Origin: Candidatus Omnitrophota bacterium
GTDB lineage: Bacteria > Omnitrophota > Gorgyraeia > Pluralincolimonadales > Pluralincolimonadaceae
NCBI GenBank assembly: GCA_003141835.1
Contig: PLNR01000005.1
Location: forward strand, 1-53,107
Reading direction: 5' to 3'
Length of the DNA stretch: 53,107 nucleotides
The notes below the pieces were generated by a model. The model saw only the letters and a list, made by a program, of their open reading frames with translations. It did not search any database and was not told where the DNA came from. The position numbers and the translations under genes are program-made. Positions 1 through 6,105 of this stretch are shown here, piece by piece; positions within the stretch are counted from its first letter, which is position 1, and every line of letters starts with the position of its first letter.

Positions 1-31
1 TGGTGTGCCCCGCTTGAAAACTGTACCACTT
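1..31 (+). repeat. IS terminal inverted repeat, left
   Basis: This 31-bp end pairs with the reverse complement of 1238-1268. The shared positions are TGG, GCCCC and CTGTACCACTT, with mismatches between these blocks. The right repeat overlaps the last codons of orfB, as is usual for compact IS3-type elements. Confidence 0.85.
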
Positions 32-59
32 AAATGGTATAAAAGTCAAGGAGGCGGAG

Positions 60-404
60 ATGGATGAAATGCACGTAGCGGTAACAAAGGGCGGTAAAAG
101 GAAGTGGAGTCTAGAGCAGAAGATGGGCATCATAGGCGAGCTTAACTCCGGGGTGGATGCAGCGGAGCTGTGCCGCAAGTACAATATCCACGCTCAGATG
201 CTGTATAAGTGGAGAAGGACGTTGGAGTCCGGCGGTAAGGAAGGCCTAAAGGCGGGTAGTGAGATCGTTGCCAAAGGCCAGTACCAGGCGGCCTTGAAGA
301 AGATAGACGAGCTTGAGCGCGCCTTAGGCAGAAAGACCTTAGAGCTCGACATTTTAAAAAAAAGCTTCGAACTAAAGGGGTTAAAATTACCCGAGGGGAT
401 ATAA
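60..404 (+). CDS. IS3-family transposase OrfA (HTH)
   Basis: This 114-residue protein has the N-terminal helix-turn-helix fold of IS3 OrfA. It shows KRKWSLEQKMGIIGEL followed by AAELCRKYNIHAQMLYKWRR, the transposase_8/HTH_Tnp motif that binds the terminal repeats. A C-terminal leucine-rich coiled coil (about residues 75-105) is the usual multimerisation segment. The start at 60 is supported by GGAGG at 50-54. Near its 3' end a run of eight A (356-363) is placed so that a -1 slip joins it to orfB. The coding frame ends 29 bp before the first possible orfB start. Confidence 0.92.
   Translation: MDEMHVAVTKGGKRKWSLEQKMGIIGELNSGVDAAELCRKYNIHAQMLYKWRRTLESGGKEGLKAGSEIVAKGQYQAALKKIDELERALGRKTLELDILKKSFELKGLKLPEGI
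356..364 (+). promoter_or_regulatory. Programmed -1 frameshift site (A8G) joining orfA and orfB
   Basis: In the orfA frame the ribosome reads TTA AAA AAA across 354-362, giving the slippery heptamer A AAA AAA followed by AG. OrfB lies in the -1 frame. I read the -1 frame by hand from 362 to the orfB start and found no stop codon, so a slip would make an OrfAB fusion. That is the active transposase in the IS3 family. The frame relation and open frame are seen directly; use of the site is inferred from the family. Confidence 0.8.
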
Positions 405-433
405 GGCTCCTCTCTCTTCGTTGTAACTGCTCT

Positions 434-1255
434 TTGAGAATAGTCTTAAAGGTATTAGGCAAAGGCCAGGGTTGGTACTTTTACAGGATAAAGCCCCGGC
501 GCCTTATCCCCATAATCCGCAGGCCTGAAGTGGCAGAGGCGATAAGAAAAATCATCAAGGACAGGCCTGCCACATACGGTTATCGTCGGGTGCATGCCAA
601 GATAAGGCATATGGGCATAGTATGCGATTCTAAGACGGTAAACCGGTATATGAGGCTTAAATTATGGCTAGCCTCAGACCGCCAGAAGCGCAAAGCGCGG
701 GAGCGCCGGGAAGGCGTGGTCTCAGTTCCTGAGCCTAATATGCGCTGGGCATCGGACTTTACGATCATCAAGGCCTGGAACAACGAAAAAGGCAGGCTTG
801 CAATCGTTATTGATTGCGGTTCCCGTCAGGTGATAGAATACCTATGGGCGAGATCCATCAAAGGCGATGATATCGGCCGTATGGTAGAGAGGGCAACAGA
901 GAAGCGCTTTGCAGATGGACGGGTTCCTTTAGTCGAGTTCCTAAGCGACAACGGTCCCGAGTACATCAAGACGGAGTTGCGGCTCCTGTTAAAGCAAATG
1001 GGCTTTACGGTATGCAATACCCCGATAAGGAGCCCCGAAAGTAACGGCATCGCCGAGTCGTTCTTTAAGAGCTTTAAAAGGGATTACGTCTACCAGAACG
1101 TCTGTGAGAGCTTTGAAGACATTGCCGCTAAAATAGGCGGCTGGATAGAGGACTACAACACCCAGGCGCCTCATAGCGGCTTGGGGATGCGGACACCGGC
1201 GCAGTTCTATGAGGAATGGAAGCTGAAAAGCAGGTTAAAAGTGGTACAGATTTGA
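434..1255 (+). CDS. IS3-family transposase OrfB (DDE catalytic domain)
   Basis: This is the catalytic part of the transposase, with an RNase H-like DDE integrase fold (rve). An N-terminal HTH_21-type segment (ATYGYRRVHAKIR) precedes the catalytic triad. The first Asp is in WASDFTII, the second in FLSDNGPEY, and the Glu is in SPESNGIAESFF, with spacing typical of DD(35)E. The nominal start at 434 is TTG with no good ribosome binding site. In practice the protein is probably made as the OrfAB fusion by the -1 shift at the A8 run. No internal stop or gap is seen, so the element may still be active. Confidence 0.9.
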   Translation: MRIVLKVLGKGQGWYFYRIKPRRLIPIIRRPEVAEAIRKIIKDRPATYGYRRVHAKIRHMGIVCDSKTVNRYMRLKLWLASDRQKRKARERREGVVSVPEPNMRWASDFTIIKAWNNEKGRLAIVIDCGSRQVIEYLWARSIKGDDIGRMVERATEKRFADGRVPLVEFLSDNGPEYIKTELRLLLKQMGFTVCNTPIRSPESNGIAESFFKSFKRDYVYQNVCESFEDIAAKIGGWIEDYNTQAPHSGLGMRTPAQFYEEWKLKSRLKVVQI

Positions 1256-1267
1256 CTGGGGCGGTCC

Positions 1268-1402
1268 AATTTAGACATATTGAAGAAACTTTTTTGTGTT
1301 CAAGCCTGGTGGATAAATGAAGTTTTTGATGGGATACCAGATGAAATATGTTCTGACCCAATTGAAAGATACGAGGATAGGCCTCCTTATCCAAGCCCCT
1401 AA
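1268..1402 (+). pseudogene. Tail of a gene interrupted by the IS
   Basis: Directly after the right end of the IS one frame stays open for 44 codons to a TAA at 1400-1402. It contains CVQAWWINEVFDGIPDE and a Pro-rich end (RPPYPSP). There is no start codon with a ribosome binding site, and the frame enters straight from the IS boundary. The simplest reading is the 3' remnant of a gene whose 5' part was separated by the insertion. I do not recognise the family. It is AT-rich, like the following gene and unlike the rest of the window. Confidence 0.45.
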
Positions 1403-1416
1403 TGGTATAGGATATA

Positions 1417-2139
1417 ATGAATAATAAATTATTAATGAAGATTATTTTATCGTTAGTTCCTATTTTTTTATTATGTTTTTGTGTTTTCGCAATGTCAGAT
1501 GCTTCTGAGAAAATCGATAATAATTTAGAGGTAAGTCCTAAAGGTGCGTCTCAAGAATTAAATTGGCCTTCTGAAAAGATTATCCAAGAGAAGGCCATAG
1601 CTAAAAATAAAATACCCGTATCTGACTATAACTATCTTAAAGTATGGGTTAATGCAGTGCTAAAAAAAGAATGGATTCCCGCTGATCTTACAGATCAATT
1701 TATTCTTCTGGAAAATTTATATGATGAAAGTGATTATTTCATCGGAAGATATAAAAAGGACAATAACATAATCCAAATTAGGATTGGAGACGGTTACCTC
1801 TGGCTTACCATAGGGCCCAGCAAGGGTCTTTCTTTTTACAAGAACAAAAAAGATTTTGTCTTAGCCGTAGCAAAGACTTTTATAAATTACGACAATACTC
1901 AACATGCAAAAATGAAGATATTATCAAACAGGTATGATGATAATGTTGGAGGAATTAAAATTGAAGAAACTAATACTAAAGGTAATATACAACAAGAATA
2001 TTGGTACGAAGATATCGTGTGGAAAATTACGGATGAATATATAAATTTCAAAATATCTCCACCCAAGAAGATTAAAATTAGCGGTAGGCCGATAGGAGTA
2101 AAGACCGATTGGAAGGGCAGAATGGTTATATCTAAATAA
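1417..2139 (+). CDS. Hypothetical secreted protein
   Basis: This 240-residue protein begins with a classical signal peptide: Lys near the N terminus, a hydrophobic core IILSLVPIFLLCFCVFA, and likely cleavage after FAM or FA. The mature part is rich in Lys, Ile and Asn and has no motif that I recognise. The start at 1417 has a weak AGGAT element upstream; the internal ATG at 1435 would also keep the whole signal peptide. The gene is much more AT-rich than its neighbours and lies between IS copies, which suggests acquisition by transfer. Function unknown. Confidence 0.6.
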   Translation: MNNKLLMKIILSLVPIFLLCFCVFAMSDASEKIDNNLEVSPKGASQELNWPSEKIIQEKAIAKNKIPVSDYNYLKVWVNAVLKKEWIPADLTDQFILLENLYDESDYFIGRYKKDNNIIQIRIGDGYLWLTIGPSKGLSFYKNKKDFVLAVAKTFINYDNTQHAKMKILSNRYDDNVGGIKIEETNTKGNIQQEYWYEDIVWKITDEYINFKISPPKKIKISGRPIGVKTDWKGRMVISK

Positions 2140-2247
2140 GACTTATTTTAATTCGTCGCTCTGGACAAAAAATGACGTTTTATTTATCAAAAATTATATC
2201 ATTACAACATCAGCCACAAAATCAAGGAGGTCCCTCCCATGCGCAAG
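2140..2247 (+). other. Intergenic AT-rich stretch ending in an orphan SD and start codon
   Basis: No gene fits here. The end of the stretch carries a strong AAGGAGG at 2224-2230 and an ATG at 2239, followed after only two further codons (CGC AAG) by the first base of an IS remnant at 2248. This looks like the first codons of a gene broken by insertion. It may be the 5' end of the response-regulator gene whose tail lies at 2413-2511, but that link is a guess. Confidence 0.35.
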
Positions 2248-2334
2248 TGGACTGCCCCAGTCAAATCTGTACCACTTTTAACCTGCTTTTTAGCTTCCAT
2301 TCCTCATAGATCTGCGCCGGTGTCCGCATCCCCA
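2248..2334 (-). mobile_element. IS3 right-end remnant, inverted
   Basis: This 87-bp stretch matches the reverse complement of the right end of the IS at 1182-1268. I count three substitutions and no gap, so it covers the terminal repeat plus the last codons of orfB. It stops abruptly at CATCCCCA, where the next remnant begins within a few bases. It is a recent but truncated copy in the opposite orientation. Confidence 0.85.
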
Positions 2335-2337
2335 GGG

Positions 2338-2400
2338 TGGTGTGCCCCGCTTAATAACTGTACTACTTTTAATCTGGTTTTTAGCTTCCGTTTCTTGTAT
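2338..2400 (-). mobile_element. Second, older IS3 end remnant
   Basis: The stretch starts with TGGTGTGCCCCGCTT, identical to the first 15 bases of the left end of the IS. Its interior follows the right-end layout (CTGTAC, ACTTTTAA, TTTTTAGCTTCC) with many substitutions. It is probably the right end of a related, diverged element into which or beside which the 2248-2334 copy came to lie. The inner boundary near 2400 is approximate. Confidence 0.65.
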
Positions 2401-2412
2401 AATCGTCCTCAA

Positions 2413-2511
2413 TCTTTCCATATCCGCCGCCTCCGCAGCAAGATAGAAGACCGTAAGCATACTTTCATCGAGACTATCCGCAACATCGGCTACAAATTCA
2501 TCGCAGAGTAA
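2413..2511 (+). pseudogene. C-terminal fragment of an OmpR/PhoB-family response regulator
   Basis: The frame encodes HIRRLRSKIEDRK followed by TIRNIGYKFIAE and a stop. This is the signature end of a winged-helix trans_reg_C domain: the recognition helix (HIxxLRxKIE) and the terminal beta-hairpin (TIRGxGYxF). The receiver domain and most of the DNA-binding domain are missing. They are replaced upstream by two IS end remnants. The next downstream element is a promoter with 11-bp phased repeats of the kind that OmpR-family proteins bind, so the lost gene may once have been the local regulator. A long reverse frame over the same bases is a shadow. Confidence 0.7.
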
Positions 2512-2551
2512 CCCCGCTTTCCCCCTCCGTCCCTCCAAAAATTAATCGGGA

Positions 2552-2594
2552 TTTAACGCGCATGTAATACGGATTTAACATTGATGCGTATACT
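2552..2594 (+). promoter_or_regulatory. Promoter A: three 11-bp phased heptamers plus TATACT
   Basis: Heptamers TTTAACG (2552), TGTAATA (2563) and TTTAACA (2574) are spaced exactly 11 bp. A TATACT -10 box lies at 2589-2594, with 8 bp between the last heptamer and the box and no -35 consensus. This is the layout of activator-dependent PhoB/OmpR-type promoters, in which the repeats replace the -35. The same layout recurs at 2764, 7860 and 9823. Expected transcription start is about 2601, directly before the ATG at 2602. Confidence 0.75.
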
Positions 2595-2601
2595 TACGGG
2601 T

Positions 2602-2784
2602 ATGAAGATCAAAGAAGATGATCTTGATCGCAAGTTCAGGTGCGCAAAGTGCGGCTACTTGACGCAGCGGCAGGCGCCCCCGAGGAGCTGCCCGATATGC
2701 AGGGCCGGTCCCGGAGCTTTTGACGACATCGGTGTCGACAGGTCAGCGGAGAGAAAAGCGGTTTTTAACCCAAAATTAATTTAG
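2602..2784 (+). CDS. Rubredoxin-like zinc-ribbon mini-protein
   Basis: This 60-residue protein has two CxxC knuckles (Cys14/Cys17 in CAKCGY and Cys30/Cys33 in CPICRA). The spacing and the Tyr after the first knuckle resemble rubredoxin or the rubrerythrin tail, which bind iron or zinc. I chose the ATG at 2602 because the TATACT box at 2589-2594 makes the earlier in-frame starts (2581, 2584) fall at or before the promoter. The mRNA would then be leaderless or nearly so, and no Shine-Dalgarno is visible. It is the first gene of the nitrogen block, and its stop lies inside the next promoter array. Role in nitrogen metabolism unknown. Confidence 0.65.
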   Translation: MKIKEDDLDRKFRCAKCGYLTQRQAPPRSCPICRAGPGAFDDIGVDRSAERKAVFNPKLI

Positions 2785-2817
2785 GGTTAATATGTTTGTA
2801 ATATTGATCGCTATACT
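2764..2817 (+). promoter_or_regulatory. Promoter B: four 11-bp phased heptamers plus TATACT
   Basis: Heptamers TTTAACC (2764), ATTAATT (2775), GTTAATA (2786) and TGTAATA (2797) lie on an 11-bp grid. TATACT is at 2812-2817, again 8 bp after the last heptamer. The first two heptamers lie inside the 3' end of the rubredoxin-like gene. The downstream operon (2856 onward) holds the outer-membrane protein, permease-PII, PII, HTH, amt and glnK genes. Heptamers are weaker than in arrays A, C and D but there is one more of them. Confidence 0.65.
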
Positions 2818-2855
2818 TGCTTAGTGAAAACATTGGGAGAAAGAGAGATGAACAG

Positions 2856-3647
2856 ATGTTCCGTCAAAAGGTATTGGTTTTATGCGTTCTTGGTTTATCT
2901 TCATTAATATTCCCCGCGGCATGCTTCGCGACCGCCACCACCCACATCTGGGCACCGTCCACTGACGTACAGCCGTATGGTGTCATCCACGTAACCCCCG
3001 CGGACGTGTATCTCCCCGTAAAAAAGGACTCATCCGGGAATAGGGTGCCCGTGATAACGAATTCGGGGCTTACCGTGGGCGTGTTGCCTTTCGATAAGTT
3101 CAACGTTGAAGCCGGATTCGACTACAAGGCAGGGTTGGGGGACCTGGATCATGATCCGATGTATTTCAACGCGAAAGGCGGGATACCTGAAGGCGCGTTT
3201 GGAGAGTGGTTCCCGGCCCTGGCTATCGGCGCTTATGATATAGGCACAAAAACCGACAAGACCAATAATAACGTGCTCTACTTCAAAGGTGCGAAGACAT
3301 TCAAGATCAAGGGTTTCGACCTCGGCCGCCTCTCTATGGGGTATTTTAACGGCAATGGCAAGTTGTTACGCGGCCCGAACGGCGGAAAGGACAACGCCGA
3401 TGTTTTCGGCGCCTGGGAGCGCACCATGACTGAAATATCACCAAAGCTCTGGCTCTGCGTCGAGTACCAGGGGACGAAGAGCACCTACGGTTCGTGGAAT
3501 TTCGGCGGGTCGTGGAAATTTTCCGATAACGTCTCGCTGCTCGTAGGTTTCGACCGTTACAACAACAGGAATCTTGCCGATACGGTAACCGTGCAGGTCG
3601 ATATAGATTTTGACGCGTTCAGCAAGCTGTTTAAAGGAAAGAAATAA
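2856..3647 (+). CDS. Predicted outer-membrane beta-barrel protein
   Basis: This 263-residue protein starts with a signal peptide (hydrophobic VLVLCVLGLSSLIF, cleavage near CFA). The mature part has alternating aromatic and polar residues, many Gly and Asn turns, and ends in a strand-like VQVDIDFDAFSKLF, all consistent with a small beta-barrel. The start at 2856 is chosen because the promoter B -10 box ends at 2817 and rules out the upstream frame extension; AGAGAG lies 7-12 bp before the ATG. Its place directly upstream of permease and ammonium transporter genes suggests a porin for nitrogen compounds. The family is not named with certainty. Confidence 0.65.
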   Translation: MFRQKVLVLCVLGLSSLIFPAACFATATTHIWAPSTDVQPYGVIHVTPADVYLPVKKDSSGNRVPVITNSGLTVGVLPFDKFNVEAGFDYKAGLGDLDHDPMYFNAKGGIPEGAFGEWFPALAIGAYDIGTKTDKTNNNVLYFKGAKTFKIKGFDLGRLSMGYFNGNGKLLRGPNGGKDNADVFGAWERTMTEISPKLWLCVEYQGTKSTYGSWNFGGSWKFSDNVSLLVGFDRYNNRNLADTVTVQVDIDFDAFSKLFKGKK

Positions 3648-3657
3648 GGAGGCTGCC

Positions 3658-5505
3658 ATGACTGACCTTAAAACGACTTCTCCGGTAGTAAAACCTACGC
3701 TCGGATTATTGGGCGCAACGGTAAACGCCATGGCGCTGATCGCGCCGGGAGCGTTCCTCTGGATCACTTACCAGCTGCAGGCCGCGGCCACGGCGCCGAA
3801 CGGCGCCTCGGTCTCGAGCGATATCTGGGCCGGCATAGTCCTCGCGCTGATCGTCGCGTTCCTTACCGCATTTTCGTACGCGGAGCTGGCGAAGATCTAT
3901 CCGGAAGCGGGTTTTGCGAGCTGCGTCTATTTTGCGGAAAAAGCTTTTCTGGACCGCCACAAAGATAATAAGAGGAGCGCGCCGAATTCTTTAGCGCGTT
4001 TCGCCAAAATAGCAACGGGGTGGGCAGCCCATTTGTTCTACTGGGTATATCCGGGCGTCATGGTCGCGATGATGGCGACGCTTATCGGTTATATTTATAC
4101 CCAGTTTACCGGCCATGCGCTATCGAGCATAGTCCTGACGGTCATAGGCGTGGTTTTTGCGATAGCCACAGGATACATCGCTTTCCGCGGGGTGACCGGC
4201 TCGACCAAGACGGCGTTATGGATAAACGTCATACAGCTTGTCACGCTGGTCATATTCAGCGGATTGGCCATCTGGTACCGTTTTTCCAATCCCCAGCACG
4301 CGGCCCAATGGACGTTCAGCGGGGCCTTGGATATAATGCGGCCCCATTCGATCAGCGGCGTGCTGATACAATCTACGCTGGCCATCCTCATCCTTGTCGG
4401 GTTTGAAAGCTGCACGGCACTCGCCGCCGAGACGAAAAACCCGGAGACTACAATACCGAAGGCGATCATCATATCGCTCGTCATCCAGGGCCTGTTCGCT
4501 TATCTGCTCGAGTATCTTGCGGCAGGGCTCATGCTAAGCGACAAATTTACCATGACTGCCGCAGCCGCCTCAGGGGCTCCCATAGGCGACCTGGCAAAGC
4601 TTATCGGCAATAACCTGCTGGGCGGTCTCGGCTTCGGGCTTATGATAACGATGGCGGTCACGGTGGCTATCGCCATAATAGGCACGACATTAAGCTGTAT
4701 GAGCACGGCCATGCGCGTAAGCTGCGGAATGGCTGCCGACCGTGAATTGCCCGAGATGCTCGGTTTCATGCATGAACGTTTCAGCACTCCCCATGTCTCC
4801 CTCTGGACGCTGGTGATCGTTACCTCGGTGATCGCCGCTATCGGAGTGAGATCTGTCGTGGGCCTGACCGGCATCACGCTTGCCTCGAACTTCGGGACGT
4901 TCATATTATACGGCCTGACCTGCCTCTGGACCATAATCGCGTTCAAGGGCAGGGTGAGGTTTAATTTCATAAAACACTGGCTCATTCCCGCGCTGGGCCT
5001 GGTCACTAATGTAGTAATGGCGATCGCGATCATTTATCTGTACAGCGTCGGTAATGCCGACGCGAAAGCCGAAGCGAATATCTGCTTCCTTATCGCGGGG
5101 GCGTGGGCTGTTATCAGCATCGCGTATGTCGCCGTGACTACCGTCAAGAGGTCATACCGCCTGAAGATGATCTCGTGCATGATACGGCCGGAGCAGCTTA
5201 ATATCGTGACAGAGGCCCTTAAGGAAGACGAACTTATCATGGGCATGACGGTGTCAAAGGTAAAGGGATTCGGCCGGCAGAAGGGTAATGTTGACGCGAG
5301 TTCGGATCCGGGCGAAGACAAGATCACATTCCTTCCCAAGATCAGGGTAGACCTGGTCGTAAAAGACTGGGATGTCAGGAAGGTGATGGATCTTATTGGA
5401 GAGGCTGTCCGTACCGGGAATTTCGGCGACGGAAAGATCTTCGTAGTCGATGCAACGGACGCCATGCGCATACGTACCGGCGAAAAAGGCGTCTGGGCCA
5501 TATAG
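3658..5505 (+). CDS. APC-family amino acid permease fused to a C-terminal PII domain
   Basis: Residues 1-495 form a 12-helix APC-superfamily permease. Recognisable parts are the first-helix LGLLGATVNAMALIAPGAF, a Glu in helix 6 (LILVGFESCTALAAE), and the conserved KNPETTIPKAIIIS loop. Residues about 501-615 form a complete PII (GlnB/GlnK) domain with KGFGRQKG before the T-loop, GDGKIFVVD and the ATP-phosphate loop RIRTGEKG. The T-loop is rewritten to an acidic, Ser-rich sequence (NVDASSDPGEDKITFLPK) without Tyr-51. A strong AAGGAGG at 3646-3652 supports the ATG at 3658. The inferred role is amino acid uptake gated directly by 2-oxoglutarate/ATP/ADP sensing. It is cotranscribed with a free PII 11 bp downstream. 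The substrate is unknown. Confidence 0.88.
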   Translation: MTDLKTTSPVVKPTLGLLGATVNAMALIAPGAFLWITYQLQAAATAPNGASVSSDIWAGIVLALIVAFLTAFSYAELAKIYPEAGFASCVYFAEKAFLDRHKDNKRSAPNSLARFAKIATGWAAHLFYWVYPGVMVAMMATLIGYIYTQFTGHALSSIVLTVIGVVFAIATGYIAFRGVTGSTKTALWINVIQLVTLVIFSGLAIWYRFSNPQHAAQWTFSGALDIMRPHSISGVLIQSTLAILILVGFESCTALAAETKNPETTIPKAIIISLVIQGLFAYLLEYLAAGLMLSDKFTMTAAAASGAPIGDLAKLIGNNLLGGLGFGLMITMAVTVAIAIIGTTLSCMSTAMRVSCGMAADRELPEMLGFMHERFSTPHVSLWTLVIVTSVIAAIGVRSVVGLTGITLASNFGTFILYGLTCLWTIIAFKGRVRFNFIKHWLIPALGLVTNVVMAIAIIYLYSVGNADAKAEANICFLIAGAWAVISIAYVAVTTVKRSYRLKMISCMIRPEQLNIVTEALKEDELIMGMTVSKVKGFGRQKGNVDASSDPGEDKITFLPKIRVDLVVKDWDVRKVMDLIGEAVRTGNFGDGKIFVVDATDAMRIRTGEKGVWAI

Positions 5506-5516
5506 GGAGGATCGAG

Positions 5517-5855
5517 ATGAAAAAGATAGAAGCCATAATACGGCCCGCGAGGGTGGGCCAGGTATGTTCGGCGCTGGAAAAGTTAGGCCACCCGGGCTTG
5601 ATGATCACGGAGATCGAAGGGCACGGCAAACAGATGGGCCTGGAACAGCAGTTTCGCGGAGAAACATTCAAGACGGAGCTGTTGCCTAAAGCGAAGCTTG
5701 AGATCGTCGTGAAAGATGCCGATGTGGATAAGATAGTCGAGACGATCATAAGATCCGGCAGGACCGGCGAGATAGGCGACGGCAAGATCTTTATTTATAA
5801 CATGGAAGACGCCGTACGCATAAGGACGAGCGAGAGAGGCGAAGGCGCGATCTAA
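5517..5855 (+). CDS. PII-family signal protein without Tyr-51
   Basis: This 112-residue protein is a full-length PII. It begins MKKIEAIIRP, has the T-loop GHGKQMGLEQQFRGETFKTELLPK, the GEIGDGKIFI B-loop and the C-loop RIRTSERG. PII trimers bind ATP/ADP and 2-oxoglutarate and move the T-loop into partner proteins. Position 51, the uridylylation site of enteric PII, is Phe, and position 46 is also Phe. GGGAGG lies 7 bp before the ATG. It follows the permease-PII fusion directly, so a mixed trimer or competition for the same site is possible but unproven. Confidence 0.92.
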   Translation: MKKIEAIIRPARVGQVCSALEKLGHPGLMITEIEGHGKQMGLEQQFRGETFKTELLPKAKLEIVVKDADVDKIVETIIRSGRTGEIGDGKIFIYNMEDAVRIRTSERGEGAI

Positions 5856-5856
5856 A

Positions 5857-6033
5857 ATGATCAACAAGGAATTGATAGACAAGATAAGACGGCTGAAGGC
5901 CGATCAGGGATATACCCTGTACGAGTTATCGAAAAGGGTGGACGTCCAGCCGTCCACCCTTGAGAGATGGTTGAAGACCAACCGCATAAACAGGGTTTAT
6001 GCGGAGATGATCACCAGAAAGCTCGGGATATAG
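5857..6033 (+). CDS. Small helix-turn-helix DNA-binding protein (58 aa)
   Basis: The frame encodes 58 residues starting MINKELIDKIRRLKADQGY. An XRE/Cro-like helix-turn-helix follows (TLYELSKRVDVQPSTLERWLK), and the protein ends ITRKLGI. The start lies 1 bp after the stop of the PII gene, so translation is probably coupled. Short proteins of this kind bind DNA as dimers. A perfect 10-bp inverted repeat lies inside the coding region at 5935-5960 and could be an autoregulatory site or an mRNA hairpin. The target genes are unknown; its location between PII and amt suggests a local role. Confidence 0.75.
   Translation: MINKELIDKIRRLKADQGYTLYELSKRVDVQPSTLERWLKTNRINRVYAEMITRKLGI
5935..5960. repeat. 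Perfect 10-bp inverted repeat inside the HTH gene
   Basis: AGGGTGGACG (5935-5944) and CGTCCACCCT (5951-5960) are exact reverse complements separated by TCCAGC. The stem is GC-rich, with a 6-nt loop and no T-run after it, so it is not a standard terminator. It lies in codons for KRVDVQPSTLE, across the helix-turn-helix. Confidence 0.7.
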
Positions 6034-6105
6034 GGATTTTTTTTGCCGGTTTTTTGCAATTGGATATACAAATGGTTAAACGAAAGAAATAAAAGGAGGT
6101 AAGCG
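6034..6105 (+). other. Spacer before amt with T-rich stretch
   Basis: This 72-bp gap has two T-runs (TTTTTTTT and TTTTTT) around GCCGG and then a strong AAAAGGAGG before the amt start. I see no 11-bp phased heptamers, no clear -35/-10 pair and no strong stem before the T-runs. Amt is therefore probably read from promoter B. Confidence 0.4.

Larger units (their letters stand above)
1..1268 (+). mobile_element. IS3-family insertion sequence, complete or nearly so
   Basis: The element is bounded by imperfect terminal inverted repeats. The left end reads TGGTGTGCCCCGCTT and continues to CTGTACCACTT. The reverse complement of the right end (1238-1268) reads TGGACCGCCCCAGTC and continues to CTGTACCACTT. 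Between them lie two overlapping-frame ORFs typical of IS3 (HTH OrfA and DDE OrfB). The left inverted repeat starts at base 1, so the left flank and any target duplication cannot be seen. Immediately right of the element lies the tail of an interrupted reading frame. Two reverse-oriented end remnants of the same or a related element occur at 2248-2334 and 2338-2400. Confidence 0.9.

Noticed and set aside
2290-2538. A reverse-strand frame over the response-regulator fragment.
   Set aside because: It crosses the IS remnants and ends inside them. The forward frame has the recognisable trans_reg_C end, so this is a shadow.
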